The notes: generated by a model not told the origin, from the sequence alone. 64,000 bases of DNA from Oscillospiraceae bacterium (GCA_022009755.1 CP091722.1:1930001-1994000); one strand, 5' to 3'. Positions 8,195 to 17,492 are shown, numbered from the stretch's first letter. Numbers and translations: made by a program.

Positions 8195-9994
8195 ATGAAA
8201 AACGATACAAAGGAAAAACGAATGCTGGATATTCTGGACAGGCTGGCAAACGGCGAGATATCGCCGCAGAAGGCGGACGAGCTGCTTAAGCAGGCGGATT
8301 ATGCCGATGAAAACGGTCAGGGCGGCGCGGCGGACGGCGGCAATTATGAAAGCGCCGCGAAAATGAATGCGGACGGCGGCCCGGACGGAGCGGAGGAGGC
8401 TCTGCTTGCGGTGGCGGAGGAATACTTCCCCCAAGATGACGATGATGACGACGATGACGAGGAATACGGCGAGTATGAGGAGGCGGAGGACATTATAAGC
8501 GGCGTAACGCCGGATAATGTGCTTGCGGTGTGCATGGAGCTTGCGGAGCTGGATGAGGACGCCGCCGCTGCCGGCATTGCGGCCTGCCTGCCCTTTATTA
8601 AGGACAATGAAGGGAATTTTGATGCGCTGCTTGAGATACTGGAGGATTTCGGCGAGAACATCGAGTATCCGGTGCTGGAGCAGCTGCTGGGACGGTTCTG
8701 CATGAGCCCGGAAAGAATGGGCAGACTGGCTGGCGCCGTGCAGGATATGGAGGACGGAGTGCGGCAGAATGTGCTTAACATATGCGCCGCGGCCTTGGGC
8801 ACGGGGCGCGGCGCGGGAAACGGCGGCCGGCAGGGCGAAGGAAGGGCGCAGGAGGGCCGCGGGGCGGCGGACCCCAGCTGGGAAAATGTATGGAGAGACG
8901 CCATGGCAAAGGATGCCGCCATGGGAAGAAGCGCGGCGGTTCCGAGCTATGAGGCTGTAAGCATAGAGCTGCCCAAGCGGGAATATGAGCATAATTCCGT
9001 AAGCATAAACGGCAGATGCGAAGGAAAAACAAGCGCCCGCAGGGTGAGTGTTGAGGACACCTGCCGCGCACAGGACATAGATGCGGAAAGGCTGGAGGTG
9101 TCCGGCTCGCTTACCGCGGAGGGCGAGGTGCGCTGCGACAGGATAAATATAAGCGCGGAGGCGGAATTCGACGGCCGCGCATGCTTTGACCGTCTTTGCG
9201 TTTCGGGCAAGCTGACGGCGCGGGATCTGCTGGTGGGCAATTCCGTAACCGTAAGCGGACGGGCGGCGTTTGACGATGTGCAGGCAAGAGTGATGCACAT
9301 AAGCGGAAAGGCAGCCTTCGGCGGAGAGGTAAAGGGCGTATCCCTTACGGCGACGGGACAGGCGGATTTTTGCGATACCGTAAGAATAAGCGAGATAAGC
9401 CTCAGCGGACGGGTGAGCACGGCGGCGGATGTGCATTGCGCAAAGATTAATGTAAACGGAGAGTTTACGGCGCAGCGTGAGGTATGGGCGAGCGATGTCA
9501 TAAATGTAAACGGAAAGGCGGAGTTTGCGCTTAAGCCGGTTTTCAGGCGGTTTAATTCAAACGGCATGCTGCAGCTTAAAAGCGGCGCGGTGTGCAATCG
9601 CGGGGTGTTTGTTTCAAACGGAAAATGTATCTGCCAAGGCGGTATAGAGGATGCGGACAGCGTGGATATAAAGGGCAGCATACAGGCGGACTATATAGGC
9701 GCCCCGCTTAACTGGACAAGAGCCGTGGATATCAATATGAAGGAGGGCGGCAGCCGCGTGGAAAACATAACCGCGCGCACAACCAGAGTGTCGGCGTTGG
9801 ACGATTCAAGGCTGAGGGCGGGCACGATAAGCGGATACAGCGTGGATGTGAAGAATACCGATGCCGATTGTCTAAAGGGCAATTATGTCGCCGTGGGCAA
9901 GGGATGCAGAATAGGGCTTGTGCAGTATGTCAATGCGGTGCAGCTGGATCCGGCGGCCGAGGTGGAAAGGGTGGAAAAGATATCCCCCAACTGA
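8195..9994 (+). CDS. Bactofilin-like beta-helical protein with N-terminal regulatory-type module
   Basis: The 599-residue product has three parts. Residues 1-30 (MLDILDRLANGEISPQKADELL) form a short helical module of the type found at the N terminus of YvlB/LiaX-like and DUF2089-linked proteins. Residues about 70-220 hold an acidic DDDDDDDDEE run and a helical segment. From about 270 to the end there are many short repeats of the type VSGSLTAEGEV, ISGKAAFGGEV and INVNGEFTAQREV, the pattern of bactofilins (polymer-forming beta-helix, no signal peptide). It probably assembles into filaments at the inner face of the membrane. Function beyond scaffold formation is not known. It is transcribed with the zinc-ribbon protein. 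Confidence 0.7.
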   Translation: MKNDTKEKRMLDILDRLANGEISPQKADELLKQADYADENGQGGAADGGNYESAAKMNADGGPDGAEEALLAVAEEYFPQDDDDDDDDEEYGEYEEAEDIISGVTPDNVLAVCMELAELDEDAAAAGIAACLPFIKDNEGNFDALLEILEDFGENIEYPVLEQLLGRFCMSPERMGRLAGAVQDMEDGVRQNVLNICAAALGTGRGAGNGGRQGEGRAQEGRGAADPSWENVWRDAMAKDAAMGRSAAVPSYEAVSIELPKREYEHNSVSINGRCEGKTSARRVSVEDTCRAQDIDAERLEVSGSLTAEGEVRCDRINISAEAEFDGRACFDRLCVSGKLTARDLLVGNSVTVSGRAAFDDVQARVMHISGKAAFGGEVKGVSLTATGQADFCDTVRISEISLSGRVSTAADVHCAKINVNGEFTAQREVWASDVINVNGKAEFALKPVFRRFNSNGMLQLKSGAVCNRGVFVSNGKCICQGGIEDADSVDIKGSIQADYIGAPLNWTRAVDINMKEGGSRVENITARTTRVSALDDSRLRAGTISGYSVDVKNTDADCLKGNYVAVGKGCRIGLVQYVNAVQLDPAAEVERVEKISPN

Positions 9995-10030
9995 AAAAGC
10001 GGCAGCTTAAACAGAGAGGAAAATAAAAAA

Positions 10031-10061
10031 GCAGAGAGGCCTTGCGGCTTTTCTGCTTTTT
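10031..10061. terminator. Bidirectional terminator between convergent genes
   Basis: GCAGAGAGGCC (10031-10041) pairs with GGCTTTTCTGC (10046-10056), flanked by an A run on the left and a T run on the right, so it can serve both the bactofilin-like gene and the reverse-strand ZIP gene. Confidence 0.75.
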
Positions 10062-10160
10062 GCATATTTATATTTTGGGTTTTTGTTTTCGTGGGCTGCG
10101 GCTTTTTCGGGTTTGCACATATTTACAAAGCGGCATCGCAATAAACGCAGCGGCTGCTTT

Positions 10161-10937
10161 TCAGCCAAGTGCGGTATCCAGCAGCATCATAAGAAGAAAG
10201 CCGGCGGAAAAGGCAAGGAAGGCGCGGGGCTCCTCCTGCGCTTCGCCGCATCGGGGAAGAAGCTCACCCGATGCCGCACCTATCATAGCCCCGCCCGCAA
10301 AGGCGAGCATAAAGGGCAGTATGCTTTTGGAGGCTGATACCGCAAAGGCACCGGCGATTCCGGCAATCGGTTCTGCAAGGCCGGAGAGCTGACCTATAAA
10401 AAAGGCCTTGCGCTTTGAGCAGCCGCAGGCGCGCAGCGGCAGCGCGACCGCAGCACCCTCGGGAAAGTTCTGTATGCCTATGCCCAACGCCAGCATACAG
10501 GCGGCGGCAAAGGCGGCTTTATCGCCCGCTGCGGCGGAGCCGAAGGCCACACCGATTGCCACTCCCTCCGGGATATTGTGCAGAGTGATCGCCAACACAA
10601 GGGAGGCCGCGCTTTTCGGGCGGCGCTTATCGGCAAAGCGCTGCACGAGGTCCGCGCAGGGCAGCAGAAGGCAGCCCGCCGCAAACCCTGCGCACAGCGG
10701 CAGGTATTCCGGAATACGGATAAGCCGTGCATACTCCGCCGCCGGAGCAAGCAGGGAGAAAAACGCGGAGGCCAGCATCACGCCGGCGGAAAAGCCGAAC
10801 ATGCAGCGCAGCAGCCGGGGGCGTGTATTGCGCATAAAAAGCACGGGCAGGGCGCCCAAAGCGGTTATAAGCCAGGTAAACAGCGTGGCAATAAGCGCCT
10901 GAAGGGGCGGGGCCAGCCCGATCATTTGATCAAACAT
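10161..10937 (-). CDS. ZIP-family metal transporter (zinc/divalent metal uptake)
   Basis: Starting at the ATG complementary to 10935-10937 (AAAGGTG lies upstream), the product has 258 residues and about eight membrane helices. The metal-site motifs of ZIP proteins are present: HNIPEGVAIGVAF in helix IV and QNFPEGAAVALPL in helix V. ZIP proteins import Zn, Fe or Mn into the cytoplasm. A longer in-frame start at 11204 adds a poor basic leader and is rejected. It is divergent from a metal-sensor operon, which suggests shared metal biology, although no operator common to both was seen. Confidence 0.82.
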   Translation of the reverse strand: MFDQMIGLAPPLQALIATLFTWLITALGALPVLFMRNTRPRLLRCMFGFSAGVMLASAFFSLLAPAAEYARLIRIPEYLPLCAGFAAGCLLLPCADLVQRFADKRRPKSAASLVLAITLHNIPEGVAIGVAFGSAAAGDKAAFAAACMLALGIGIQNFPEGAAVALPLRACGCSKRKAFFIGQLSGLAEPIAGIAGAFAVSASKSILPFMLAFAGGAMIGAASGELLPRCGEAQEEPRAFLAFSAGFLLMMLLDTALG

Positions 10938-10967
10938 AAATAAATCGCACCTTTCGGTTTGCCTTTT

Positions 10968-10996
10968 TGCGGCTCTGCCGCCGGGGAAAAGCCGCA
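10968..10996 (-). promoter_or_regulatory. Hairpin in the leader of the ZIP gene
   Basis: TGCGGCT (10968-10974) pairs with AGCCGCA (10990-10996), 31 bases upstream of the ZIP start codon on the same transcript. It could affect translation or mRNA stability. No clear promoter was found on this strand between here and 11170. Confidence 0.3.
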
Positions 10997-11170
10997 GAAT
11001 AAGGCTTTGCAGTAATATGATATGCGCTTGCCTCATAATGCGACACCCTTTTGCAAAATGTGCCCCGGCGTTTCCGTTTGCATAAAAAAGGCGAAAAGCG
11101 CGTACGCGGGCAAAGCAGCGGAATTTCTTTAAGATGAAGAAAATAAAAAGCAAAAAAATATAAAAAACCG

Positions 11171-11220
11171 TTGACATTTTTATAGGGATTGCATATAATA
11201 ACACTTGAACGAATGTTCAA
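11171..11220 (+). promoter_or_regulatory. Promoter and ArsR/SmtB-type operator of the metal-resistance operon
   Basis: TTGACA (11171-11176), 17 bases, TATAAT (11194-11199): a full consensus promoter. Directly downstream, at the expected start site, lies the inverted repeat TTGAACGAATGTTCAA (11205-11220), matching the TGAA...TTCA operator form used by SmtB/CadC repressors. A related half-site GAATGAACGAA follows. Binding there would block transcription until metal is bound. Confidence 0.85.
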
Positions 11221-11253
11221 ATGAAAGAATGAACGAATAAAGGAATGATAGAA

Positions 11254-11604
11254 ATGGCTCAGGAGTGCTGCGAGGTTTACCGTGTACATCAGGACATAGT
11301 GGATGCGGTGCGCAAGTCCATGCCGGATGAGGATCTTATATGCGACCTGGGAGAGCTGTACAAGGTGTTCGGAGACAGCACGCGCATAAAGATACTTTAT
11401 GTGCTGTTTCAGTCCGAAATGTGCGTCTGCGACATTGCACAGCTGCTCAACATGGGGGTTTCGGCGATATCGCATCAGCTTAAGGTGCTTAAAAACTTTA
11501 AGCTTGTACGCACACGCAGGGAGGGAAAAAGCGTTATATATTCCCTGGCGGACGGCCATGTGCGCACGATAGTGGATCAGGGTATGGAGCATCTGTGCGA
11601 GTAA
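11254..11604 (+). CDS. ArsR/SmtB-family metal-sensing repressor (CadC/CzrA-like)
   Basis: The 116-residue protein has the winged-helix core with DSTRIKILYVLFQ and HQLKVLKNFKLVRTRREGKSVIYSL. The alpha-3 metal box reads EMCVCDIAQLL, with the CxC pair of the CadC type, and the C-terminal helix has DGHVRTIVDQGMEH, which supplies a second site of Asp/His ligands. It should bind Cd, Pb or Zn and release DNA. ATG 11254 is chosen over 11245 because AAAGGA lies nine bases before it. The operator lies 35 bases upstream, so it most likely represses its own operon, which encodes an HMA protein and an efflux ATPase. Confidence 0.85.
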   Translation: MAQECCEVYRVHQDIVDAVRKSMPDEDLICDLGELYKVFGDSTRIKILYVLFQSEMCVCDIAQLLNMGVSAISHQLKVLKNFKLVRTRREGKSVIYSLADGHVRTIVDQGMEHLCE

Positions 11605-11711
11605 GGCAAAGATGCGGCGCAATAAAAAGCACGCCCAAAGGGCGGCAAAATTAAGACGGCAATTAAAATCACATATAAATAAAAGCATTGTTTGAAGGGA
11701 AGGAAAACATT

Positions 11712-11918
11712 ATGAAAAGAACATATCAGTTAAAGAACCTTGACTGCCCCACCTGCGCGGCACTGATGGAGGAAAGCATCCGCTCGGTAAAGGGCATCGA
11801 GAGCGCGTCCATAAGCTTCATGACGGGGCGTATGGTGCTGGAGGGCGATATTGACGCTTCCGTGATAGCGGAGGTAAAGAAGCGCATTGCCAAGGTGGAT
11901 GCGGATACCACATTCTGA
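11712..11918 (+). CDS. Small heavy-metal-associated (HMA) domain protein
   Basis: This 68-residue protein is a single HMA fold with the metal-binding CxxC in LKNLDCPTCAALME (Cys14 and Cys17). It starts at ATG 11712 after GAAGGGAAGG. HMA domains carry soft metal ions; this one is encoded 52 bases before a P1B ATPase that lacks its own N-terminal HMA domain, so it probably acts in trans as the ATPase's metal-delivery module. That pairing is an inference from gene order. Confidence 0.8.
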   Translation: MKRTYQLKNLDCPTCAALMEESIRSVKGIESASISFMTGRMVLEGDIDASVIAEVKKRIAKVDADTTF

Positions 11919-11970
11919 TAAATGTAGATGCTTTAATAAATGCGCGCAGGCGCGGTAATGAGGTCTTGTT

Positions 11971-13802
11971 ATGAAGGAAGAAACAAAAAAGATAATCAGG
12001 CTGGCGGCCTCGGGCGTGCTTTTTGCACTGGGGCTTATACTGGATAAAACCGTGGGGCTGGGCTATTATTCGCTGCTGTTTTATGTTCCGGCTTATCTTA
12101 TTGCAGGCTGCGATGTGCTTTGGCGCGCCGTTAAGAACCTTGTGCGCGGCAGGGCGCTGGATGAAAACCTGCTTATGATGGTGGCAACCGTAGGTGCCTT
12201 TGCCGTGGGCGATTTCCCGGAGGGCGCGGCGGTTATGCTGTTTTATCAGGTGGGAGAGCTGTTCAACGATATGGCGGTGGAAAAATCCCGCCGCAGCATT
12301 TCCTCGGTGCTGTCCATGCGCCCGGATTCCGCATGCGTTCTGCGCGCGGACGGAACGGAGGAAACGGTGGACCCCTACGATGTAAAGCAGGGGGACATAA
12401 TAATCGTGCGTGTAGGCGAGAGAATACCGCTGGACGGCGAGGTGATAGAGGGCCGGTGCGTGCTGGATACCTCCGCCCTTACCGGTGAGAGCGTGCCCCG
12501 CGAGGTGGAAATGGGGCAGCAGGCGGCAAGCGGCTGCATAAACCTTCACAGCGTTATAAAGCTGCGTGTAACCGGCGATTTGAAGGCTCCACGGTAAACA
12601 GAATATTGGAGCTTGTGGAAAGCGCAAGCAACAAAAAGACCCGCACCGAAAACTTTATAACCAAGTTTGCAAAGTATTATACCCCCGCCGTGGTAGGGCT
12701 TGCAGCGGCGTTTGCGATAATTCCGTCCATAATAGACGGCAACTGGAGCCAGTGGATACACCGCGGGCTTACCTTCCTTGTTGTGTCCTGCCCCTGTGCG
12801 CTGGTAATAAGCGTGCCGCTGGCCTTCTTCTCCGGCCTTGGGGCGGCGGCCAAAAAGGGCGTTATGATAAAGGGCGGCAACTATATGGATGTGCTGTCCC
12901 ACTTGCAGACGGTGGCCTTTGATAAAACCGGCACCCTCACCGAGGGACGCTTCCGCGTGAGCGAAACCGAAACATACGGTGTAAGCCGCGAGGAGCTTTT
13001 AAGGCTGGCGGCGGGCGCCGAGTATTACTCCACGCATCCCATTGCCCGCTCCATAGTGGAAAGCTGCCCCGATGCTCCCGTGCCCCAGAGCGTGGAGGAG
13101 CAGGCCGGCGGCGGCGTTGCAGCCGTGGTGGAGGGCAGCAGTATAGCCGTGGGCTCGGCGGCTTTAATGGCGGCAAAGGGCGTTAACGAGCTGCCTCAGG
13201 GCAAGCCGGGCGCGGTGTTCGTGGCCAAGGACGGCAAGCTTATAGGCAGCATAATAGTAAGCGACAATCCTAAAAAGGACAGCGCGGAGGCCGTGGCGGA
13301 GCTTAAGAAAATGGGCGTTAAAACGGTAATGCTTACCGGCGATAACGAGCATACCGCCCGCAAGGTGGCAAATGATCTGGGAGTGGACGAGGAGTATTCG
13401 CAATTGCTGCCGCAGGATAAGGTGGCGCGCCTTGAGGAGCTGCTGGAGGAGCGCAGAAACGGCGGAACCGTGGCCTTTGTCGGAGACGGCATAAACGACG
13501 CTCCCGTGCTGGCGCGCGCCGATGTGGGTGTGGCCATGGGTCAGCTGGGCAGCGATGCAGCCATTGAGGCGGCGGATGTGGTGCTTATGAACGACAGCCT
13601 TTCAAGGCTGCCGGATGCAGTGCGGCTTTCCCGCAAGACCATGCGCATAGCATGGCAGAACATAGTGCTTTCCCTGCTGGTAAAGGCGGCGGTGCTGGTG
13701 CTCAGCGCTTTGGGTATTGCCGGCATGTGGCTTGCGGTGTTTGCCGATGTGGGCGTGGCCATGCTGGCCGTGCTTAATTCCATGCGCGCAATGCGGGGTT
13801 AA
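11971..13802 (+). CDS. P1B-type heavy-metal exporting ATPase (Zn/Cd/Pb class), interrupted by a frame break
   Basis: The intact protein would have about 610 residues. It shows TGES (actuator), SCPCALV (about residues 272-278, metal-binding helix), DKTGT (phosphorylated Asp near 317), the HP pair in YYSTHPIARS, GDGINDAP and a last helix with DVGVAML, features of the Zn/Cd ATPases. The frame stops at 12597, but adding one T to the TTT at 12579-12581 restores VTGDFEGSTVNRILELVES and joins both parts. No N-terminal HMA domain is present; the separate HMA protein upstream likely replaces it. The start at 11971 has a modest ribosome site (GAGGT). It would export metal and is under the ArsR-type operator. 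Confidence 0.85.
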
Positions 13803-13863
13803 GCGCCTTACATAACAGCGCGCACGGCGGCGTGAAAAAATAAAAACAGTCATATAAATTCGG

Positions 13864-13905
13864 GCTCGCATACAGGGTGTTCTGCCGGACATTCCGTATG
13901 CGGGC
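13864..13905 (+). terminator. Imperfect hairpin after the metal ATPase gene
   Basis: GCTCGCATAC (13864-13873) pairs with GTATGCGGGC (13896-13905) with one mismatch, and TGCTTTTG follows. The loop is long, so this is a weak terminator candidate. Confidence 0.35.
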
Positions 13906-14014
13906 TGCTTTTGTGCCGCAGGCATTTGCCTTTATAAAAAAACAGCAGTATACTGTTGCGCCGTGCCGATAATAACGCCGATAATAATAAAACGGAAAGA
14001 AGAAAGTACAAGCC

Positions 14015-15391
14015 ATGGAAAGAAAAAAGCAGCTTGACATGCTGCACGGACCAATATGGAGCAAGATCCCGCAGTTTGCACTGCCGGTGGCGGCCACCGC
14101 CATTCTGGAGCAGCTGTTCAACGCCTCCGATGTGGCGGTGGTGGGCAACTTTACGGGGGAGGGACGCACTGCCGCCGTGGCGGCGGTGGGGGCGAACAGC
14201 CCGCTGATAGGCTTAATAGTGAATTTGTTTATAGGCATTGCCCTGGGGGCAAATGTGGTAATAGCAAATGCCGTGGGTCAGGGCAATAAGGAGGATGTGC
14301 ACAAAGCCGTGCACACCTCGGTGCTTATGGCGCTGCTGGGAGGCGTTTTCGTGGCAGCGGCGGGCGAGCTGCTTGCCGCTCCGATGCTGAGCCTTCTTAA
14401 TGTGCCGCAGGATGTGTTTCCGCTGGCGCTTTTGTATCTGCGGATATATCTTGCCGGAATGCCGGTGATATTGCTGTATAATTTTGAAGCGGCCGTGTTC
14501 CGCAGCGTGGGACGGACGAGAACGCCCCTTATCGCCCTTGCTCTTTCCGGCGTGCTGAATGTGATACTGAATCTGTTTTTCGTAGCGGTGCTGCACATGA
14601 CGGTGGACGGCGTTGCCGTTGCCACCGTGATATCAAATGCCGTAAGCGCCGCCCTGCTTTATTTCAAATTGCGCACAACCGCATCGGATATTCGTTTGGA
14701 GCCGAAACGGCTGCGCATCGACGGGGGAGTGCTTAAGCGTATTTTAACAATAGGTCTGCCCGCCGGAATACAAAGCGCCGTGTTTTCCGTTTCTAATATA
14801 GTCATTCAGTCCGCCATAAACAGCCTTGGCACGGTGGTTATGGCGGCTTCCAGCGCTGCGTTCAATATTGAAATTATAACCTATGACATACTTAACTCGT
14901 TTTCACAGGCCTGCACCACCTTTGTAGGGCAGAATTACGGCGCAGGCGAGCTTCAGCGCTGCAGGAAAACGCTGCTGCTGTGCATGGCGCAGGGGGCGGC
15001 GGCGCTGGCGCTTGCGGTGTCGGCAATTCTGTTTTTCGGGAAATCCCTGCTGGCCGTTTTCAACAGCGACCCGGAGGTGGTGGAAACGGGTTATATCCGG
15101 CTTATGATGATTATGCCGGCCCATTTTTTCAGCCTTTTGTACGAGGTTATGAGCGGCTACCTGAGGGGCTTCGGCATCTCCTTTGTGCCGGCACTGCTTA
15201 CCACTTTGGGAGTATGCGGCATACGCATAGCGTGGATACAGTTTGTTTTTCCGCAAAGCCCGACTTTTCGCACCATCATGACCGTCTACCCGGTTAGCCT
15301 GTCGGCAACGGCGCTTCTGATTTTTATTGCGCTGCTGTGCTATCATCCCGCGCGGCGGTTTGCCGCCCGCGAAAATAAAAGCGGGGCGTAA
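14015..15391 (+). CDS. MATE-family efflux transporter
   Basis: The 458-residue protein has about twelve membrane helices in two related halves. The N terminus (MLHGPIWSKIPQFALPVAA) and the motifs NASDVAVVGNFTG and FVGQNYGAGELQRC are typical of Gram-positive MATE proteins. It would expel drugs or cationic metabolites in exchange for Na+ or H+. It starts at ATG 14015, with a weak ribosome site (GAAAGAAGAAAG). It stands alone between the metal operon and an aldolase gene, with no local regulator, so substrate and control are unknown. Confidence 0.85.
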   Translation: MERKKQLDMLHGPIWSKIPQFALPVAATAILEQLFNASDVAVVGNFTGEGRTAAVAAVGANSPLIGLIVNLFIGIALGANVVIANAVGQGNKEDVHKAVHTSVLMALLGGVFVAAAGELLAAPMLSLLNVPQDVFPLALLYLRIYLAGMPVILLYNFEAAVFRSVGRTRTPLIALALSGVLNVILNLFFVAVLHMTVDGVAVATVISNAVSAALLYFKLRTTASDIRLEPKRLRIDGGVLKRILTIGLPAGIQSAVFSVSNIVIQSAINSLGTVVMAASSAAFNIEIITYDILNSFSQACTTFVGQNYGAGELQRCRKTLLLCMAQGAAALALAVSAILFFGKSLLAVFNSDPEVVETGYIRLMMIMPAHFFSLLYEVMSGYLRGFGISFVPALLTTLGVCGIRIAWIQFVFPQSPTFRTIMTVYPVSLSATALLIFIALLCYHPARRFAARENKSGA

Positions 15392-15519
15392 CGGCGGCAA
15401 AGCAGTCCGCATTTTTTGCCGGGAAAACGGGAATATACTTTAAGAAAAATGTGCAGGATAAAAACCGATATTTATTTATAATTTTTTTGATTAAACGATA
15501 AAAAAAATAACTCATTTCA

Positions 15520-15549
15520 TTTGCCATAACAGGCAAATCGGGATATAAT
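15520..15549 (+). promoter_or_regulatory. Promoter with overlapping palindrome before the aldolase gene
   Basis: TTGCCA (15521-15526), 17 bases, TATAAT (15544-15549). The -35 box lies inside a palindrome, TTTGCC-ATAACA-GGCAAA (15520-15537), a likely repressor site. The repressor is not in the window. Confidence 0.7.
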
Positions 15550-15581
15550 ATAGCCATAATTCAGGAAAGAAGGTATACAAA

Positions 15582-16874
15582 ATGAAATTTGAGCTTATGC
15601 ATCCTGCAGATCAGCTTGTAATGTTCATGGAAAGAATATACAAGAACGGGCTGACCACTACCAGCGGCGGCAACCTGTCGATCATGGATGACAATGGAGA
15701 TATATGGATAACGCCCAGCGGTATTGATAAGGGCAGCCTTACCCGTCAGGATATCATGCAGGTAAAGCCGGACGGCACCATCATCGGTATTCACAAGCCC
15801 TCCGTTGAGCTGCCGTTCCACCGTCATATTTATCAGATCCGTCCGGACATCAAAGCGGTTGTTCACGCTCATCCCCCGGCATGCGTGGCCTTCAGCCTTG
15901 TGCGTAAGGTGCCGGATGTAAACCTTGTACCCAATGCCGCAATAGTGGTGGGCGAGGTCGGAGTTGCCGGCTACGAGATCCCCGGCTCCAAGGCGCTGGG
16001 CGATCTTATCGCAAAGGAATTTGAAAAGGGACACAACACCGTTATGATGTGGAACCACGGCGTTGTCTGCGGCGATAAAGATATTTTCAACGCCTTTATG
16101 AAATTCGAAACTCTTGAGCACTGCGCAAAGCTGCAGATAGACGCTGCCCGTATCGGCACGCCCCGCGTGCTTACCCAGCAGCAGATCGATCTTTCGGCTT
16201 CCCGCGTGCTGCCCATACTGGACACCTTCGAAAGCCGCGTTCACTCCAGCGAGGAGCGCGCTGCCCGCAGAGAGATGTGCAAGCTTATTCACCGCTCCTA
16301 TGCGCAGCGGCTTATAGCCTCCACTCAGGGCACCTTCTCCACCCGGCTTTCCGACGGCTCCTTCATCATCACGCCTTATCAGCAGGACAGAGCCTATCTT
16401 GAGCCTGAGGATCTTGTTCTTATCAAGAACGGCCGCTGCGAGGAGGGCAAGCAGCCTTCCCGTTCGGTGCTGCTGCATAAGACCATCTACGAGATGCATC
16501 CGGAGGTAAACTCCATCATAATCGCATATCCGCAGTATATCATGTCCTATGCGGTTACCGATGTTCCCTTCGATTCCAGAACCATTCCGGAAAGCTATAT
16601 TGCGCTGCGCAAAGCAAAGAAGCTGCCCTTCGGCTCCAGCTATACCGACATTCTGGGCACCGCAAAGACCTTCAGCAACAGCTGCCCGATGATCATTATC
16701 GAAAACGACAGCGTCATCCTTACCGGCACCAACCTCATCAACGCCTTTGACCGTCTTGAGGTTGCGGAGTTCACGGCACGCTCCCTTATCTGCTGCGCGC
16801 AGGTGGGCGAGCCGGCAGTAATCACCGATGAAGAGGTTAAGGAAATCGAAAAGGCCTTCAACCTTACCGACTGA
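15582..16874 (+). CDS. Tandem class II aldolase/adducin-family protein
   Basis: This 430-residue protein contains two copies of the class II aldolase fold. The first (residues 5-200) has SGGNLSI, the catalytic Glu76 (VELPFH), the zinc ligands His95 and His97 (VVHAHPP) and a third His at 159 (WNHG), so it should act on a sugar phosphate such as rhamnulose- or fuculose-1-phosphate. The second (from about 235) keeps the fold motifs (QGTFSTRLSDGSFIITP) but reads AYPQY where HAH is expected, so it is probably not catalytic. Its codons (ATC, CTT, CGC) differ from the ATA-rich neighbours, a sign of high expression. The nearby rhamnosidase hints at deoxy-sugar use, but substrate is unproven. Confidence 0.75.
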   Translation: MKFELMHPADQLVMFMERIYKNGLTTTSGGNLSIMDDNGDIWITPSGIDKGSLTRQDIMQVKPDGTIIGIHKPSVELPFHRHIYQIRPDIKAVVHAHPPACVAFSLVRKVPDVNLVPNAAIVVGEVGVAGYEIPGSKALGDLIAKEFEKGHNTVMMWNHGVVCGDKDIFNAFMKFETLEHCAKLQIDAARIGTPRVLTQQQIDLSASRVLPILDTFESRVHSSEERAARREMCKLIHRSYAQRLIASTQGTFSTRLSDGSFIITPYQQDRAYLEPEDLVLIKNGRCEEGKQPSRSVLLHKTIYEMHPEVNSIIIAYPQYIMSYAVTDVPFDSRTIPESYIALRKAKKLPFGSSYTDILGTAKTFSNSCPMIIIENDSVILTGTNLINAFDRLEVAEFTARSLICCAQVGEPAVITDEEVKEIEKAFNLTD

Positions 16875-16899
16875 TAAACAAAAAAGCAAAGCATTAAAA

Positions 16900-16918
16900 G
16901 CCGTCCCCGGGGGCGGCT
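16900..16918 (+). terminator. Terminator after the aldolase gene
   Basis: GCCGTCCCC pairs with GGGGGCGGC in a short GC-rich stem followed by TTTG. Between here and the HU promoter (17105) I see no gene and no recognisable element. Confidence 0.6.
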
Positions 16919-17104
16919 TTGCCTTGTCCGTATGCCGCTTCGCGGGCGGCGCGGCGGCCTTTGCGCCGATGCCGCAGTGAACCGCAAACGGATATAACGG
17001 ATGTGCTGAAAGAAAAAATCACATGAAACTGTACGAAAATGCTGCATTTCAGGCGGTTTCAGGACAAAAAATGACGCGAATAATGCGTATGATCCAAAAC
17101 ACTG

Positions 17105-17133
17105 TTGACATACACACTCTTTTCGTGTAGAAT
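17105..17133 (+). promoter_or_regulatory. Sigma-A promoter of the HU gene
   Basis: TTGACA (17105-17110), 17-base spacer, TAGAAT (17128-17133). The leader is about 55 bases and ends in a GGAGG ribosome site. Confidence 0.8.
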
Positions 17134-17194
17134 GATTAACAATGAGGAAACAAGCTGTTTTTTAACGGCTTAAAACAAAACGGAGGTATTTTTA

Positions 17195-17467
17195 ATGAAT
17201 AAAGCGGATCTTATCAATGCTCTTGCCGAGCAGACCAGCATAACCAAAAAGGAAGCCGAGAAGGCAGTAAGCGGCATGATATCCCTGATATGCGATGCTC
17301 TCAGACAGGGCGACAAGGTGCAGATAATGGGCTTTGGCTCCTTTGAGGTAAAGGAACGCGCCGCCAGAACCGCCGTCAACCCCTCCACCAAGGCGAAGAT
17401 GGATATACCGGCCAGCAAGACAGTTGCCTTCAAGGCCGGCAAGGCGCTTAAGGATTCCGTGCAGTAA
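17195..17467 (+). CDS. hup: HU-family DNA-binding protein
   Basis: The 90-residue protein is the normal HU length and starts MNKADLINALAEQ. The beta-arm region has GFGSFEVKERAARTAVNPSTK, with the DNA-intercalating Pro within NPST, followed by IPASKTVAFKAGKALKD. HU dimers bend and compact DNA and support replication and repair. It is a single-gene unit with its own consensus promoter and a strong terminator. Codon choice is biased, as expected for an abundant protein. Confidence 0.95.
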   Translation: MNKADLINALAEQTSITKKEAEKAVSGMISLICDALRQGDKVQIMGFGSFEVKERAARTAVNPSTKAKMDIPASKTVAFKAGKALKDSVQ

Positions 17468-17492
17468 TAAAGGCGGATGCCGGCGCACAAGC

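Noticed and set aside
10042..11204. Plus-strand ORFs over the ZIP gene and the long 5' extension of ZIP to 11204
   Set aside because: The plus-strand frames are Arg/Ala/Pro-rich shadows, and the extension adds a poorly structured basic leader upstream of a good ribosome site and start.
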